This document shows positions 25,786 through 34,372 of a stretch of 64,000 bases of DNA, one piece after another. The stretch covers positions 295,626 through 359,625 of the forward strand of contig JASCOE010000005.1 of NCBI GenBank assembly GCA_029959285.1, written 5' to 3'. Position 1 is the stretch's first letter. Each line of letters opens with the position of its first letter. The translations under genes were made by a program, and so were the position numbers. Source of the DNA: Flavobacteriaceae bacterium PS02337. GTDB lineage: Bacteria > Bacteroidota > Bacteroidia > Flavobacteriales > Flavobacteriaceae. The notes below the pieces were generated by a model. That model did no database searches and had not been told where the DNA came from. It was given only the letters and a program-made list of their open reading frames with translations.

Positions 25786-25821
25786 TCTTCATTTTTTCTT
25801 CATGTTGTGAAGGTAATTTTG
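25786..25821 (+). promoter_or_regulatory. Activator-type promoter of small secreted protein 1
   Basis: A direct repeat TCTTCAT-N4-TCTTCAT (25786-25792 and 25797-25803, 11-bp period) is followed after exactly 10 nt by the -7 box TAATTTTG (25814-25821). There is no ordinary -33 TTG in the gap. The ATG lies 44 nt after the end of the box. The same layout recurs at 28294-28329. The arrangement resembles binding sites of OmpR/PhoB-type regulators. Confidence 0.75.
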
Positions 25822-25864
25822 ATCTGTAAAATAAAAGGTTATTAATTCTTAAATCTTAGAAATC

Positions 25865-26074
25865 ATGAGAAATTTATTAATGTTACTAGTAGCAGTTTTA
25901 GGAACAAGCGCAATGGTTCAAGCATTTCCAGCAAAAGCAGGAAAAGAAGTTGCAGCAAAAGAAGTAAAAGCAACAAAACATCCTAAACACAAATCTTCTA
26001 AAAAAGCTAAAGCAGAAAAAACTGAAGCTAAAACAGAAGCCCCAAAAACAGAAACTGCAAAAATGAAAAAATAG
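25865..26074 (+). CDS. Small secreted Lys/Ala-rich protein 1
   Basis: The 69-residue product has a signal peptide (MRNLLMLLVAVLGTSAMVQA) and a mature part of about 49 residues that is mostly Lys, Ala, Glu, Thr and Pro, strongly basic and surely disordered. It shares KEVKATKHPKH...KKAKAEKTEA with the protein at 28373-28558, so the two are paralogues. The composition recalls E. coli Asr, an acid-shock periplasmic protein, but there is no evidence of descent. It is expressed from an activator-type promoter, has its own terminator and lies 181 bp before the response regulator gene. Confidence 0.8.
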   Translation: MRNLLMLLVAVLGTSAMVQAFPAKAGKEVAAKEVKATKHPKHKSSKKAKAEKTEAKTEAPKTETAKMKK

Positions 26075-26149
26075 TATGTTTTTTGTTTTGTTTTCAATGC
26101 ATTGTTTGAAAGCAAAACAGGAAGGATAATTATGAAGAATGCAGGTGTT

Positions 26150-26182
26150 AAAAGCTGATAAAGAAATTTGTCAGCTTTTTTC
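26150..26182 (+). terminator. Terminator after small secreted protein 1
   Basis: AAAAGCTGA and TCAGCTTTTTT form the stem with a T-run. The core AAGCTGA/TCAGCTT is the same as in the terminator after the second small gene (28609-28640), supporting duplication of the whole transcription unit. Confidence 0.85.
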
Positions 26183-26255
26183 GTTAATATTTTAAAAACG
26201 CATAATTTGGTTTTTTATAAATGATTACTTTTAATTGTGCTTAACACTTTTGGTT

Positions 26256-26930
26256 ATGAATGTTTTGATTGTAGAAGATAATCGAGAACTTGCGGTAGAA
26301 GTTTATGATTTTTTATGTAATGCGGGTTATATCTGCAAAATCACGCACACTTGTGCTGATGCTTTGGAAGAATTTAACAGCAACGATTACGATGCTATGC
26401 TTCTAGATTTAGGACTTCCGGACGGCGATGGTTTTGAAGTTTTGCAAACCGTTAGAAAAACAAAATCTAAAATGGCAGTAATTGTTTTAACAGCTAGAGG
26501 AGAACTAGATGACAGAATAAATGGTCTGCATCTCGGAGCCGACGATTATCTAACGAAACCTTTTGCTCTTACCGAACTTAGTGCTAGATTATTTGCCGTT
26601 ATTAGAAGAATTCATGGTTTTACTTTAAATAATCTTTCTATTAATGGCTTTGTTTTGCAGCTTCAGGATTATAAAGTGAGTTTTAATGAACAGCCGATTA
26701 ATTTAACTAAAAAAGAATTTGATATTTTTCAATATTTGGTTTTGAATAAAAATCGAGTAATAACGCGTCTTCAGCTTACAGAACATATTTGGGGAGATAT
26801 TTTAGAAGTCAATTCAGATTCGAATTTTATTGATGTTCACGTTCGAAACCTTAGAAAAAAACTAGACAAACACGCACCTATAGATTGGTTTGAAACCGTT
26901 CGAAATGTAGGTTATCGTATAAACGAATAA
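26256..26930 (+). CDS. OmpR-family response regulator
   Basis: The 224-residue protein has a receiver domain (MNVLIVEDNRELA, phosphoacceptor D51 in MLLDLGLPDGDGFEVL, conserved T and K in VLTARGE and DDYLTKPF) and a C-terminal winged-helix DNA-binding domain (LTKKEFDIFQYLVLNKNRVITRLQLTEHIWG, then DVHVRNLRKKLDKHAPIDWFETVRNVGYRI). I start it at ATG 26256, where the family's MxVLIVEDN begins. Family members bind 11-bp-period direct repeats as tandem dimers, which fits the repeats before the flanking small genes. The kinase gene follows 9 bp downstream. Confidence 0.95.
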   Translation: MNVLIVEDNRELAVEVYDFLCNAGYICKITHTCADALEEFNSNDYDAMLLDLGLPDGDGFEVLQTVRKTKSKMAVIVLTARGELDDRINGLHLGADDYLTKPFALTELSARLFAVIRRIHGFTLNNLSINGFVLQLQDYKVSFNEQPINLTKKEFDIFQYLVLNKNRVITRLQLTEHIWGDILEVNSDSNFIDVHVRNLRKKLDKHAPIDWFETVRNVGYRINE

Positions 26931-26939
26931 TATATTCTT

Positions 26940-28274
26940 GTGAAAATAAAACATCAATTAGCCATTTTTAATGCACTGACAAGATTGTTGGTAATTGTAA
27001 TTTTATGGCTAATGCTTCCTATTTTAGTTCAAAATGTAGTTTATCATCATATAAATAATAGTCTTCTCGAAAAAAAGAAGAAATTTATTGAACATCTGAA
27101 TCAGGAAGAAATCAATGATTTTATAGAAAATCCAGATGATTCTACTGAAACTTTTTCCGAGTTTTCGACACTTCATAGCGAGTTTTTAGTTTTATCTCGC
27201 GTTCCAATCAAACCACATCAAAAGAAAACCACTTTTACAAATGAGTATCGCAAAATTGAAAATGAAGAAAGCGAATATCGAATTCTGCAACATCATTTTA
27301 CTTACGAAGCCGAAGATTATCAGCTAGAAATTGGAAGCAGTTTAGCAGAAGTCAACGATTTGACTTTTGTGATTCGTTTCTTTATACTGATTGTTTTTGT
27401 TGTCATCTTATTTATTACTTTCTTGGCTGATACTTTTTATATAGAATATCTTCTCAAACCATTTTATAAAATTATTGATACAAAAATTAGGCGTGTAAAC
27501 GAACCTGAAACTTTCGATCATACTCCGATAAAAGCGGCTTCTCGAGATTTTAGAGAATTAGATTTTGTTTTAAATCAAATGATGGATCGTATTTCGGAAG
27601 TTTTTAAAAAAGAGAAACAATTTATTTCGAATGTTTCTCATGAATTGCTAACGCCAATTGCGCTTCTTAAAAACAAACTCGAAAATTTATTGCAAAATGA
27701 ATCTTTAGATGATAACGCAGTTGATAAAATTGCAGGTTCGTTGAAGACTTTAGATATGCTGAAAAAAATCATTAATAATTTATTGCTGATTTCCAGAATA
27801 GACAATAATCAATATGAAGCAAATGAAGAAATCAATCTTCGAGAAATAGTTACAGATTTGCAAGAAGATCTTCAAGATCGTATTGATGATAGAGAAATTC
27901 AGTTTGTAAATAAAATGCAAAACAGTTTTATCTTTTTAGGAAACAAAACTTTAATTCATATTTTGATTTATAATTTGGTTACCAATGCCGTAAAATACAA
28001 TAAGCCTAACGGAAATATTACGATAGAAGATGGTTTTGCTGAGGAACTATATTTTATTAAAGTAAAAGATTCTGGAATTGGAATGGACGAATCGCAATTA
28101 GAAAAAATCTTCAGCAGATTTGCCAGAATTAGTTCAGATCAAGAAGGGCAGGGGCTTGGGCTTGCTATTGCGCAAAGTATTGCGGCTTTTCACCACATAG
28201 AAATTAAAGTAGAATCTAAATTAGGCAAAGGAACTTCTTTTGTTTTATGGTTTCAAAAGCCAATTAAAAGTTAA
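26940..28274 (+). CDS. Sensor histidine kinase, partner of the OmpR-type regulator
   Basis: The 444-residue protein starts with GTG at 26940, nine bases after the regulator gene. Transmembrane segments at about 13-33 and 143-163 enclose a periplasmic sensor of about 110 residues rich in Glu, Asp and His, with no named domain. Then come a HAMP-like linker, the H-box FISNVSHELLTPIALLKN (H234), the N-box HILIYNLVTNAVKYN, the G1 box KDSGIGMDE and the G2 box GQGLGLAIAQSI. The operon arrangement makes it the cognate kinase. Charged residues in the sensor may sense pH, metal or cationic peptides, but this is inference. Confidence 0.94.
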   Translation: MKIKHQLAIFNALTRLLVIVILWLMLPILVQNVVYHHINNSLLEKKKKFIEHLNQEEINDFIENPDDSTETFSEFSTLHSEFLVLSRVPIKPHQKKTTFTNEYRKIENEESEYRILQHHFTYEAEDYQLEIGSSLAEVNDLTFVIRFFILIVFVVILFITFLADTFYIEYLLKPFYKIIDTKIRRVNEPETFDHTPIKAASRDFRELDFVLNQMMDRISEVFKKEKQFISNVSHELLTPIALLKNKLENLLQNESLDDNAVDKIAGSLKTLDMLKKIINNLLLISRIDNNQYEANEEINLREIVTDLQEDLQDRIDDREIQFVNKMQNSFIFLGNKTLIHILIYNLVTNAVKYNKPNGNITIEDGFAEELYFIKVKDSGIGMDESQLEKIFSRFARISSDQEGQGLGLAIAQSIAAFHHIEIKVESKLGKGTSFVLWFQKPIKS

Positions 28275-28293
28275 AATTTCCTGTAAGACTTTT

Positions 28294-28329
28294 TCTTCAT
28301 TTTGTCTTCATTTTACGATTATATCTTTG
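28294..28329 (+). promoter_or_regulatory. Activator-type promoter of small secreted protein 2
   Basis: TCTTCAT-N4-TCTTCAT (28294-28300 and 28305-28311) stands exactly 10 nt before TATCTTTG (28322-28329), and the ATG is 44 nt after the box. All spacings equal those at 25786-25865, while the surrounding bases differ. It begins 20 bp after the kinase stop codon. Confidence 0.75.
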
Positions 28330-28372
28330 ACTTATAAATAATGAAATAATAATAATCATAAAATTTAAAGTC

Positions 28373-28558
28373 ATGAAAAAATTAGCAATTTTAGCAGTAG
28401 CAGTATTAGGAACATTCTCAATGGTAAACGCTCAAACAACTCCAGCAGCAGCGCCAGCAAAAGAAGTAAAAGCACCTAAACACGAGAAAAAAGCACACAA
28501 AAAAGCAAAAGCTGAGAAAACAGAAGCTGCAAAAGCTGAAACTCCAAAAGCAAAATAA
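28373..28558 (+). CDS. Small secreted Lys/Ala-rich protein 2
   Basis: The 61-residue product has a classical signal peptide (MKKLAILAVAVLGTFSMVNA, cut before QTTP) and a mature part of about 41 residues made almost wholly of Lys, Ala, Glu, Pro, Thr and His (KEVKAPKHEKKAHKKAKAEKTEA...). It has no cysteine or aromatic residue in the mature chain and must be disordered and basic. It is a paralogue of the protein at 25865-26074. It sits directly behind the kinase gene under a promoter with the shared direct repeat and is closed by its own terminator. Confidence 0.8.
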   Translation: MKKLAILAVAVLGTFSMVNAQTTPAAAPAKEVKAPKHEKKAHKKAKAEKTEAAKAETPKAK

Positions 28559-28608
28559 GACAACATTAAATGTTGAAGATTAAATAGTTTTAAAAAGGTT
28601 GGTAGGAG

Positions 28609-28640
28609 AAAAAGCTGAAAGAGCCATCTTTCAGCTTTTT
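28609..28640 (+). terminator. Terminator after small secreted protein 2
   Basis: A 14-bp stem AAAAAGCTGAAAGA/TCTTTCAGCTTTTT with loop GCCA ends in a T-run. It resembles the terminator of the first small gene. Confidence 0.9.
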
Positions 28641-28697
28641 CTATTTAAGAGCGTTAAATTTTTTATAATAATAAGCGATAGCATTTTCAATCTTTGT

Positions 28698-28705
28698 TAC
28701 TTTTG
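28698..28705 (+). promoter_or_regulatory. Promoter -7 element of the metallophosphoesterase gene
   Basis: TACTTTTG matches TAnnTTTG, 16 nt upstream of the ATG at 28722. The leader would be very short, roughly 12 nt. No TTG lies at the expected distance. Confidence 0.5.
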
Positions 28706-28721
28706 TTTAAAACTATAACAA

Positions 28722-29957
28722 ATGATCTTTCGTTTTGTAATTCTATGCGCTCTTTTTATATTTATTGAGTTCTATTCTTATCAAGCCTTTCGCACTTTAA
28801 TTAAACTTAGATGGGTTTTGGTTAGTTATCAGGTTATAAGCCTGCTAATTCTATTATTTATTATCTATTCATTTTCTCAGGTCGATCGCTCAGTAGGGCA
28901 GACTCGCCAATTTATGTTTACTACGGGTTTAATGCTTTTGGTTTATGTGCCAAAAATTGTTCTTACTTTGGTAATGTTTGGAGAAGATATTATTAGAATT
29001 GGAGCAAGTATTTTAAACTATTTTATTTACAATACGCCGCGTAAAGAAATGATGCCAGACAGGCGAAAGTTTGTAAGTCAGATCGCTTTAGGTTTAGCTG
29101 CAATTCCGTTTTTATCTTTGATTTATGGAATTTTTGAAGGGAAATATAATTTTAAAGTTTTTAAACAAACTATATTTTTTCCAGATCTTCCAGATGCATT
29201 TGATGGTTTTAAAATCACTCAGATTTCAGATGTTCACAGCGGAAGTTTTGATAATCCTGAAAAAATAAATTATGCGATTGATTTAATAAATCAGCAAGAA
29301 TCTGATATGATTCTTTTTACTGGAGATATTGTAAATACGCATGCAAAAGAAATGCATCCTTGGTTGGAGACTTTCAATCGAATAAAAGATTATAAATACG
29401 GAAAATTTTCTGTTTTAGGAAATCATGATTACGGGGAATATGTGACGTGGCCTTCTGAAAAAGAAAAAGATGAAAACTTCCAGCAAATTAAAAAGCTTTA
29501 CGGGCAAATTGGTTTCAAACTTATGCTGAATGAACATACTTATATTCAAAAAGGCGATGACAAAATTGCCTTAATTGGAGTAGAGAATTGGGGAGTGAAT
29601 TTTAAAAAAGCGGGAGATTTAAATAAAGCTTCGCAAAATGTGCATCAAGATGATTTTAAAATTTTGATGAGCCACGATCCAAGCCATTGGGATGCTGAAA
29701 TTAAAGAACATCCAAAGAACTTTCATTTGACATTGGCAGGTCATACACATGGTATGCAATTCGGAATTGAAATTCCAGGATATTTCAAATGGAGTTTAGC
29801 ACAATATATTTATAAACAATGGGCGGGCTTGTACGAAAACCTCGGAAGATACGTTTATGTTAACCGCGGGTTTGGTTTTCACGCTTATCCAGGACGAGTT
29901 GGAATTATGCCAGAAATAACAGTCATTGAACTAAAAAAAGGCCGTAATGTCGCTTAA
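28722..29957 (+). CDS. Membrane-bound metallophosphoesterase
   Basis: The 411-residue protein has an N-terminal membrane part (hydrophobic segments at about 3-22, 32-52, 66-90 and 118-140) and a calcineurin-like phosphoesterase domain (about 160-405). The dimetal motifs are all present: QISDVHSG, FTGDIVNTH, LGNHDYGEY, LMSHDPSHW and LAGHTHGMQFG. This layout matches the YkuE/YaeI-like family, some members of which act on UDP-diacylglucosamine or other phospho-substrates at the membrane. The substrate here is unknown. It is 73 bp upstream of the thioredoxin-like gene and has its own -7 box. Confidence 0.9.
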   Translation: MIFRFVILCALFIFIEFYSYQAFRTLIKLRWVLVSYQVISLLILLFIIYSFSQVDRSVGQTRQFMFTTGLMLLVYVPKIVLTLVMFGEDIIRIGASILNYFIYNTPRKEMMPDRRKFVSQIALGLAAIPFLSLIYGIFEGKYNFKVFKQTIFFPDLPDAFDGFKITQISDVHSGSFDNPEKINYAIDLINQQESDMILFTGDIVNTHAKEMHPWLETFNRIKDYKYGKFSVLGNHDYGEYVTWPSEKEKDENFQQIKKLYGQIGFKLMLNEHTYIQKGDDKIALIGVENWGVNFKKAGDLNKASQNVHQDDFKILMSHDPSHWDAEIKEHPKNFHLTLAGHTHGMQFGIEIPGYFKWSLAQYIYKQWAGLYENLGRYVYVNRGFGFHAYPGRVGIMPEITVIELKKGRNVA

Positions 29958-29971
29958 TTCGTTAAAAATGC

Positions 29972-29979
29972 TAAATTTG
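29972..29979 (+). promoter_or_regulatory. Promoter -7 element of the thioredoxin-like gene
   Basis: TAAATTTG matches TAnnTTTG, about 51 nt before the ATG at 30031. No well-placed TTG is visible. Confidence 0.5.
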
Positions 29980-30030
29980 TATTATATTTAATTCTATTAA
30001 TAGATTTAAAAACTTAAAATTTTTGGTTTT

Positions 30031-30333
30031 ATGTCAAAATTTGGAGAACTAATAAATGCTCAAGTTCCAGTGTTAATTGATTTTTACACCGATTGGAATG
30101 AATCTTCAGTTTCTATGCATCCTGTAATTAAGGATGTTGCTGCGGCGCTTGGTGATAAAGCCAAAGTGATTAAAATTGATGTAGATAAAAATCAGGAACT
30201 AGCTGAAGCACTTCGTATAAAAGGACTTCCGACTCTAATGATTTATAAAGAAGGACAAATGATCTGGAGACAATCTGGAGAACTTGACGCGAATACTATA
30301 ATCGGAATTGTTCAAGATCAATTCACTGTTTAA
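30031..30333 (+). CDS. Thioredoxin-fold protein lacking both active-site cysteines
   Basis: The 100-residue protein has the complete thioredoxin fold pattern: VPVLIDFYTDW, KVIKIDVDKNQELAEALRIKGLPTLMIYKEGQMIWRQSGEL, including the cis-proline in GLPT. The canonical WCGPC is WNESS here (residues 22-26), so Asn23 and Ser26 replace the two redox cysteines and no cysteine remains in the chain. It cannot act as a dithiol reductase. A binding or chaperone-like role is possible. The reading frame is intact and well conserved elsewhere, so it does not look like a decaying pseudogene. Confidence 0.9.
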   Translation: MSKFGELINAQVPVLIDFYTDWNESSVSMHPVIKDVAAALGDKAKVIKIDVDKNQELAEALRIKGLPTLMIYKEGQMIWRQSGELDANTIIGIVQDQFTV

Positions 30334-30356
30334 ATAACTTCTTTTATTGATGTTAT

Positions 30357-30998
30357 TTAGTGAATAATATCAAACTTATATCCGTTTTCTTTTAAAAAAT
30401 GCAGTGTTCTAGGTAAAGCGAATCTCAAATTAGGAGAAGCTTTAATACTGTCGTGAAATACAATTACGCTTCCCGATTTTACATTTTTTGTCACGTTTTC
30501 TAAACATTTTTCAGGCGTAATACTTTGATCGAAGTCCGCGCTTAAAACGTCCCACATTACTATTTTATAACCTAATTTTCTAAGAACCTTAGATTGTGCT
30601 TTTTTGATTTTTCCGTAAGGCGGACGAAATAATAAACGGTGTGGTGCTTTTTCTTGTTCGTCTAAAACTTCAGCGCAGTTTTTTACATTTTCGATATAAT
30701 CATTAGTATGAATTTTCCATCCATTTACATGATTCATGGTATGGTTGCCAATTGAATGGCCTTCTGTAATTAATTTTTCAAATAAAGCCAAATTAGCTTT
30801 AATGTTTTTACCGATGCAGAAAAAAGTAGCTTTTGCATCAAATTTCTTCAATTCAGATAAAACCCAGTCTGTAATTTCTGGAGTCGGGCCGTCATCAAAC
30901 GTTAGGTATATCTTCTTTTCATTGTTAGGAATATCCCAACAATATTTAGAAAACACCGTTTTGATAAATGAGTTCGTTTTTACCCAATAAAAGCCCAT
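30357..30998 (-). CDS. Polysaccharide deacetylase family protein (NodB homology domain)
   Basis: The 213-residue protein is almost entirely one NodB domain of carbohydrate esterase family 4. Visible motifs are TFDDGPTPE (catalytic Asp and metal Asp), HSIGNHTMNH (metal-binding His residues), RPPYGK, WDVLSADFD and VIVFHDS with the catalytic-base His. Such enzymes remove acetyl groups from N-acetylglucosamine in peptidoglycan, chitin-like or surface polymers. There is no clear signal peptide, only a short hydrophobic N-terminus, so location is uncertain. The gene is convergent with the thioredoxin-like gene. Confidence 0.92.
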   Translation of the reverse strand: MGFYWVKTNSFIKTVFSKYCWDIPNNEKKIYLTFDDGPTPEITDWVLSELKKFDAKATFFCIGKNIKANLALFEKLITEGHSIGNHTMNHVNGWKIHTNDYIENVKNCAEVLDEQEKAPHRLLFRPPYGKIKKAQSKVLRKLGYKIVMWDVLSADFDQSITPEKCLENVTKNVKSGSVIVFHDSIKASPNLRFALPRTLHFLKENGYKFDIIH

Positions 30999-31030
30999 CT
31001 TAAATTGAATTTGATTATAGGTATAAAATT

Positions 31031-31072
31031 AAAAAATGCAGCGCTATTTATCAAACAGCGCTGCATTTTTTT
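31031..31072 (-). terminator. Terminator of the DUF2723 gene
   Basis: AAATGCAGCGCT and AGCGCTGCATTT form a long stem with an 11-nt loop, with T-runs on both strands. It begins about 22 bp after the leftward DUF2723 stop codon. Confidence 0.9.
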
Positions 31073-31093
31073 AATTGTTAAAATTTTCGTATA

Positions 31094-34000
31094 TTATTCT
31101 TTTTCACGTCCAAAACGCTCAAAAACATTTACGTAAGTGTTAAACGTTGTTTTGTGTTTATTGTAAAATGCAGTGTCTTTATTTTCTTGCATCACGTGTA
31201 ACAAACTTCTATAACGCTCAATATCTGTAATAATATCTATTGCTAAATCAGTTTGATCAGAAGGAGTTAATGTACTGTAATAGTTTAAGTTTTCCTTGTA
31301 TTTCTCAACCAATTTGTTCAAAAGATCTTGCGCTTTAGCAGTTTCTCCGACTTTATAATAACCGCCCGCAAAAGGCTCAACTAGAGAATAATATCCATAT
31401 TTGTCTAAAGGTAGTTTTGTCATCGCTAAATTGATTACATTTTTAGCTTTGTCAATTTTACCTTCTGCAATAAGCTGATCCATTAATCTAGAAAGATTTG
31501 TACGGTATGTAATACTGTTTCTTCTTGTTTCAGGGTCGTGATAGATGTTTCCATTGCTATTTCCCCAATCCCATTTCATTACAATATTATACATTTTTTC
31601 TGCATCAATTTGTCCCATGTCTAATGGTCCACCTTCTTTAGAAGAAGTCGTTTTTACAGGAACTAATTTGTAAACCATTCCGTCTAATTGCAGATAATCT
31701 TTTAACCATAAATAATCTTCATCATCAAAAGCACCTCCGCTGAAATAAATTGGTCTTTTCCAATTATTGTTTGCTAAGATGTCAAGCATCATCAAACGGT
31801 TTTTGTATAATGCACTTCCTTTAATATCAATGTCTAAATAAGGAACAATAGAATCATTGTATTTAGGATTAACCACTTTGTTTTGGATAATGACATTTTT
31901 GTCAACATTTACCCTAATTTTATTTGTTGGATAAAAGTGAATAGTCTGTCCGTTTTGTAATCCAACAGTTGATTTAGGGTTTTTAATGAAATCAATAAAA
32001 TCCTTAATATTCCAACGCGTATCAATTTTTTGGATAAAAGCGGTATAATCTAAGTTGTCTCCAACATATTCTTTATGTGTAAAAGAAATTGGAAGCGGGT
32101 TAGATTCGTACGATTTGGCTTTCATTTGGTCAATATACCAATCCGTCATAAATAAACTCGTATTTACAATCTTAACGTCTGTTCTAAAATGCTCAATTTC
32201 CTGCGCATACCAAAGTGGGAACGTATCGTTATCTCCAATAGTAAATAAAATTGCGTCTTTGTCGCAAGAACTTAAATAAGCTTTTGCCATTGCAACAGCC
32301 GTATATCTGCCAGATCTATCGTGATCATCCCAGTTTTGAGAAGCCATTAAAATAGGAGCGGCCAATAAACTTCCGGCAATAATAACTGGACCTGCAATTT
32401 TTGGTGCCACATATTTTTGGAGGCTTTCATAGAGAGAATACACTCCAAATCCGATCCAAATGGCAAAAACATAGAAAGAACCTACAAGGGCATAATCTCT
32501 TTCACGAGGCTCAAAAGGTCTTTCATTTAAGTATATTTTTAATGCAATTCCGGTAAATAAAAATAAAGCCAAAAGAACATAAAAACTCTTTAAATCTTTA
32601 TTAGCATGGTACATTAAACCAATTAAACCTAATATAAACGGTAGGAAATAATAAGCATTACGCCCTTTATTATTCAATACATCTTGAGGAAGATTGTCTT
32701 GCGATCCTAAATGAACTGAGTCTAAAGCTTTAATACCGCTGATCCAGTTTCCGTCTAAATTGTCATATTTACCTTGAACGTCATTTTGGCGTCCAACAAA
32801 ATTCCACATTAAATATCTCCAGTACATATATCCGAATTGGTATTCAAACATAAAACCAAAATTATCTCCAGCAGAAGGTTTTTCAATAACTAAATAATCT
32901 TTATAACTGCTTAAAAACTTAACATAACCTTCGTTGTCAATTTGTTTTTGAGCGTAAGCTTTTCTAAATTCAGAAATCGTTTTTTCAACTTCGTTGCGTA
33001 ATTGAGCAGTTGCTTTGTTGTATTCTTCTTCGCTCAATTGGCTTGCGTCAATTCCGTATTTTGCCAAATCTTCATCAAAATCGTGATTTGGATCGATTTT
33101 GAATTTAGGAGGATTTGTAAAATTGATATAGTTTTGAATATGACCAGTTTCGGTACTCCATAATCTAGGCAGAAAAGTTTTTTGATTGTCATCAGAATTC
33201 TGCTCTGCATTTTTATAATTGTTGGTAATAACGTATTTACCTGTTTTGTAATCTCTTTCGTAGTTTGGTTTTTTGTCCGAATATGGATGTTTAGCATCAA
33301 GTCCTGCATAAACCTCAGTATATTGAGGGCCATAAAATAAAGGATTTACACCATATTGTTCACGATTGTAATAAGCTAAAACCTCTGTAGCATCTGAAGG
33401 TTTGTTTTCGTTGATTACTGTATTGGCGTTTGCTCTCACTGGAAGCATCATCCAAGTTGAGAAACCAATCAGAATAAACAGAATGCATAAAATAATAGTG
33501 TTGTAAAATATTAAGCCTTTTTGTTTCGTGTATTTTAATCCAAAATAAAAGAAAGCAATAAATACTAGCGCCACAAATATAGTTCCTGAATTAAAAGGAA
33601 GTCCCATGTTGTTTACCATGAATATTTCGGTTTTTCCGAAAAATGCCATGGTTAATGGAAGGAGTAAAATGAAAATAAACAATAAAATTCCAACCACTAC
33701 AAGGTTAGCAATTATGAAGTTTTTGATCGTAACTTTTTCGTAATGTTTAAAATAGTATAAAAATCCGATAGAAGGAATTGTCAAAAGTGCCATAAAGTGA
33801 ACTCCAAATGAAAGTCCGACAACTAATGAAATAATTAAAAGCCATTTGTTTCCTTTCGGTTTATCCATGTCTTGTTCCCAACGTAAACCAAGCCAAAAAA
33901 GTAATGCAATTAATAAAGAGGCCATTGCATAAACTTCAGCTTCTACAGCATTAAACCAGAAACTATCAGAAAAGGTATAAGCTAAAGCACCAACAAAAGA

Positions 34001-34372
34001 ACTTCCTAAAATAACAACTGAATTGTTTTGGTCAATTTCGGCAAAGCGAGCTACAATTTTTTTCAAAACCATAGAAGATGACCAAAACATAAATAATATG
34101 GTAAATGCGCTAGAAAAAACAGACATCATGTTAACCATTAGAGCGACATGTTGAGCATCTATAGCAAACATGGCAAAAAATGCGCCCATCATTTGGAAAA
34201 GTGGAGCTCCTGGTGGGTGACCTACTTCAAGTTTGGCTGCGGTAGCGATATATTCTCCGCAATCCCAAAAGCTCATTGTAGGTTCAACTGTTAAAGTGTA
34301 AGTGATTAAAGCGATTGCAAATGCAAACCAACCAATAACGGTATTCCATTTATTGAAATTGAATTGTGCCAT
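31094..34372 (-). CDS. DUF2723 membrane protein, glycosyltransferase family 117
   Basis: This 1092-residue protein begins with the DUF2723 signature TYTLTVEPTMSFWDCGEYIATAAKLEVGHPPGAPLFQMMGAFFAMF, with the acidic DCGE motif and conserved HPPGAPL of GT-C type transferases. About twelve transmembrane helices fill residues 10-330 and 590-700. A large soluble part follows (AILFTIGDNDTFPLWYAQE, then the C-terminal helical TPR-like region LPLDKYGYYSLVEPFAGGYYKVGETAKAQDLLNKL). Family members are thought to glycosylate proteins outside the cytoplasm in Bacteroidota. The donor and acceptor are not known from sequence. Confidence 0.88.
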   Translation of the reverse strand: MAQFNFNKWNTVIGWFAFAIALITYTLTVEPTMSFWDCGEYIATAAKLEVGHPPGAPLFQMMGAFFAMFAIDAQHVALMVNMMSVFSSAFTILFMFWSSSMVLKKIVARFAEIDQNNSVVILGSSFVGALAYTFSDSFWFNAVEAEVYAMASLLIALLFWLGLRWEQDMDKPKGNKWLLIISLVVGLSFGVHFMALLTIPSIGFLYYFKHYEKVTIKNFIIANLVVVGILLFIFILLLPLTMAFFGKTEIFMVNNMGLPFNSGTIFVALVFIAFFYFGLKYTKQKGLIFYNTIILCILFILIGFSTWMMLPVRANANTVINENKPSDATEVLAYYNREQYGVNPLFYGPQYTEVYAGLDAKHPYSDKKPNYERDYKTGKYVITNNYKNAEQNSDDNQKTFLPRLWSTETGHIQNYINFTNPPKFKIDPNHDFDEDLAKYGIDASQLSEEEYNKATAQLRNEVEKTISEFRKAYAQKQIDNEGYVKFLSSYKDYLVIEKPSAGDNFGFMFEYQFGYMYWRYLMWNFVGRQNDVQGKYDNLDGNWISGIKALDSVHLGSQDNLPQDVLNNKGRNAYYFLPFILGLIGLMYHANKDLKSFYVLLALFLFTGIALKIYLNERPFEPRERDYALVGSFYVFAIWIGFGVYSLYESLQKYVAPKIAGPVIIAGSLLAAPILMASQNWDDHDRSGRYTAVAMAKAYLSSCDKDAILFTIGDNDTFPLWYAQEIEHFRTDVKIVNTSLFMTDWYIDQMKAKSYESNPLPISFTHKEYVGDNLDYTAFIQKIDTRWNIKDFIDFIKNPKSTVGLQNGQTIHFYPTNKIRVNVDKNVIIQNKVVNPKYNDSIVPYLDIDIKGSALYKNRLMMLDILANNNWKRPIYFSGGAFDDEDYLWLKDYLQLDGMVYKLVPVKTTSSKEGGPLDMGQIDAEKMYNIVMKWDWGNSNGNIYHDPETRRNSITYRTNLSRLMDQLIAEGKIDKAKNVINLAMTKLPLDKYGYYSLVEPFAGGYYKVGETAKAQDLLNKLVEKYKENLNYYSTLTPSDQTDLAIDIITDIERYRSLLHVMQENKDTAFYNKHKTTFNTYVNVFERFGREKE

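Noticed and set aside
30031-30333. Calling the cysteine-less thioredoxin a pseudogene
   Set aside because: The frame is intact, the fold residues including the cis-proline are kept and it has its own -7 box, so a functional non-redox protein is more likely.
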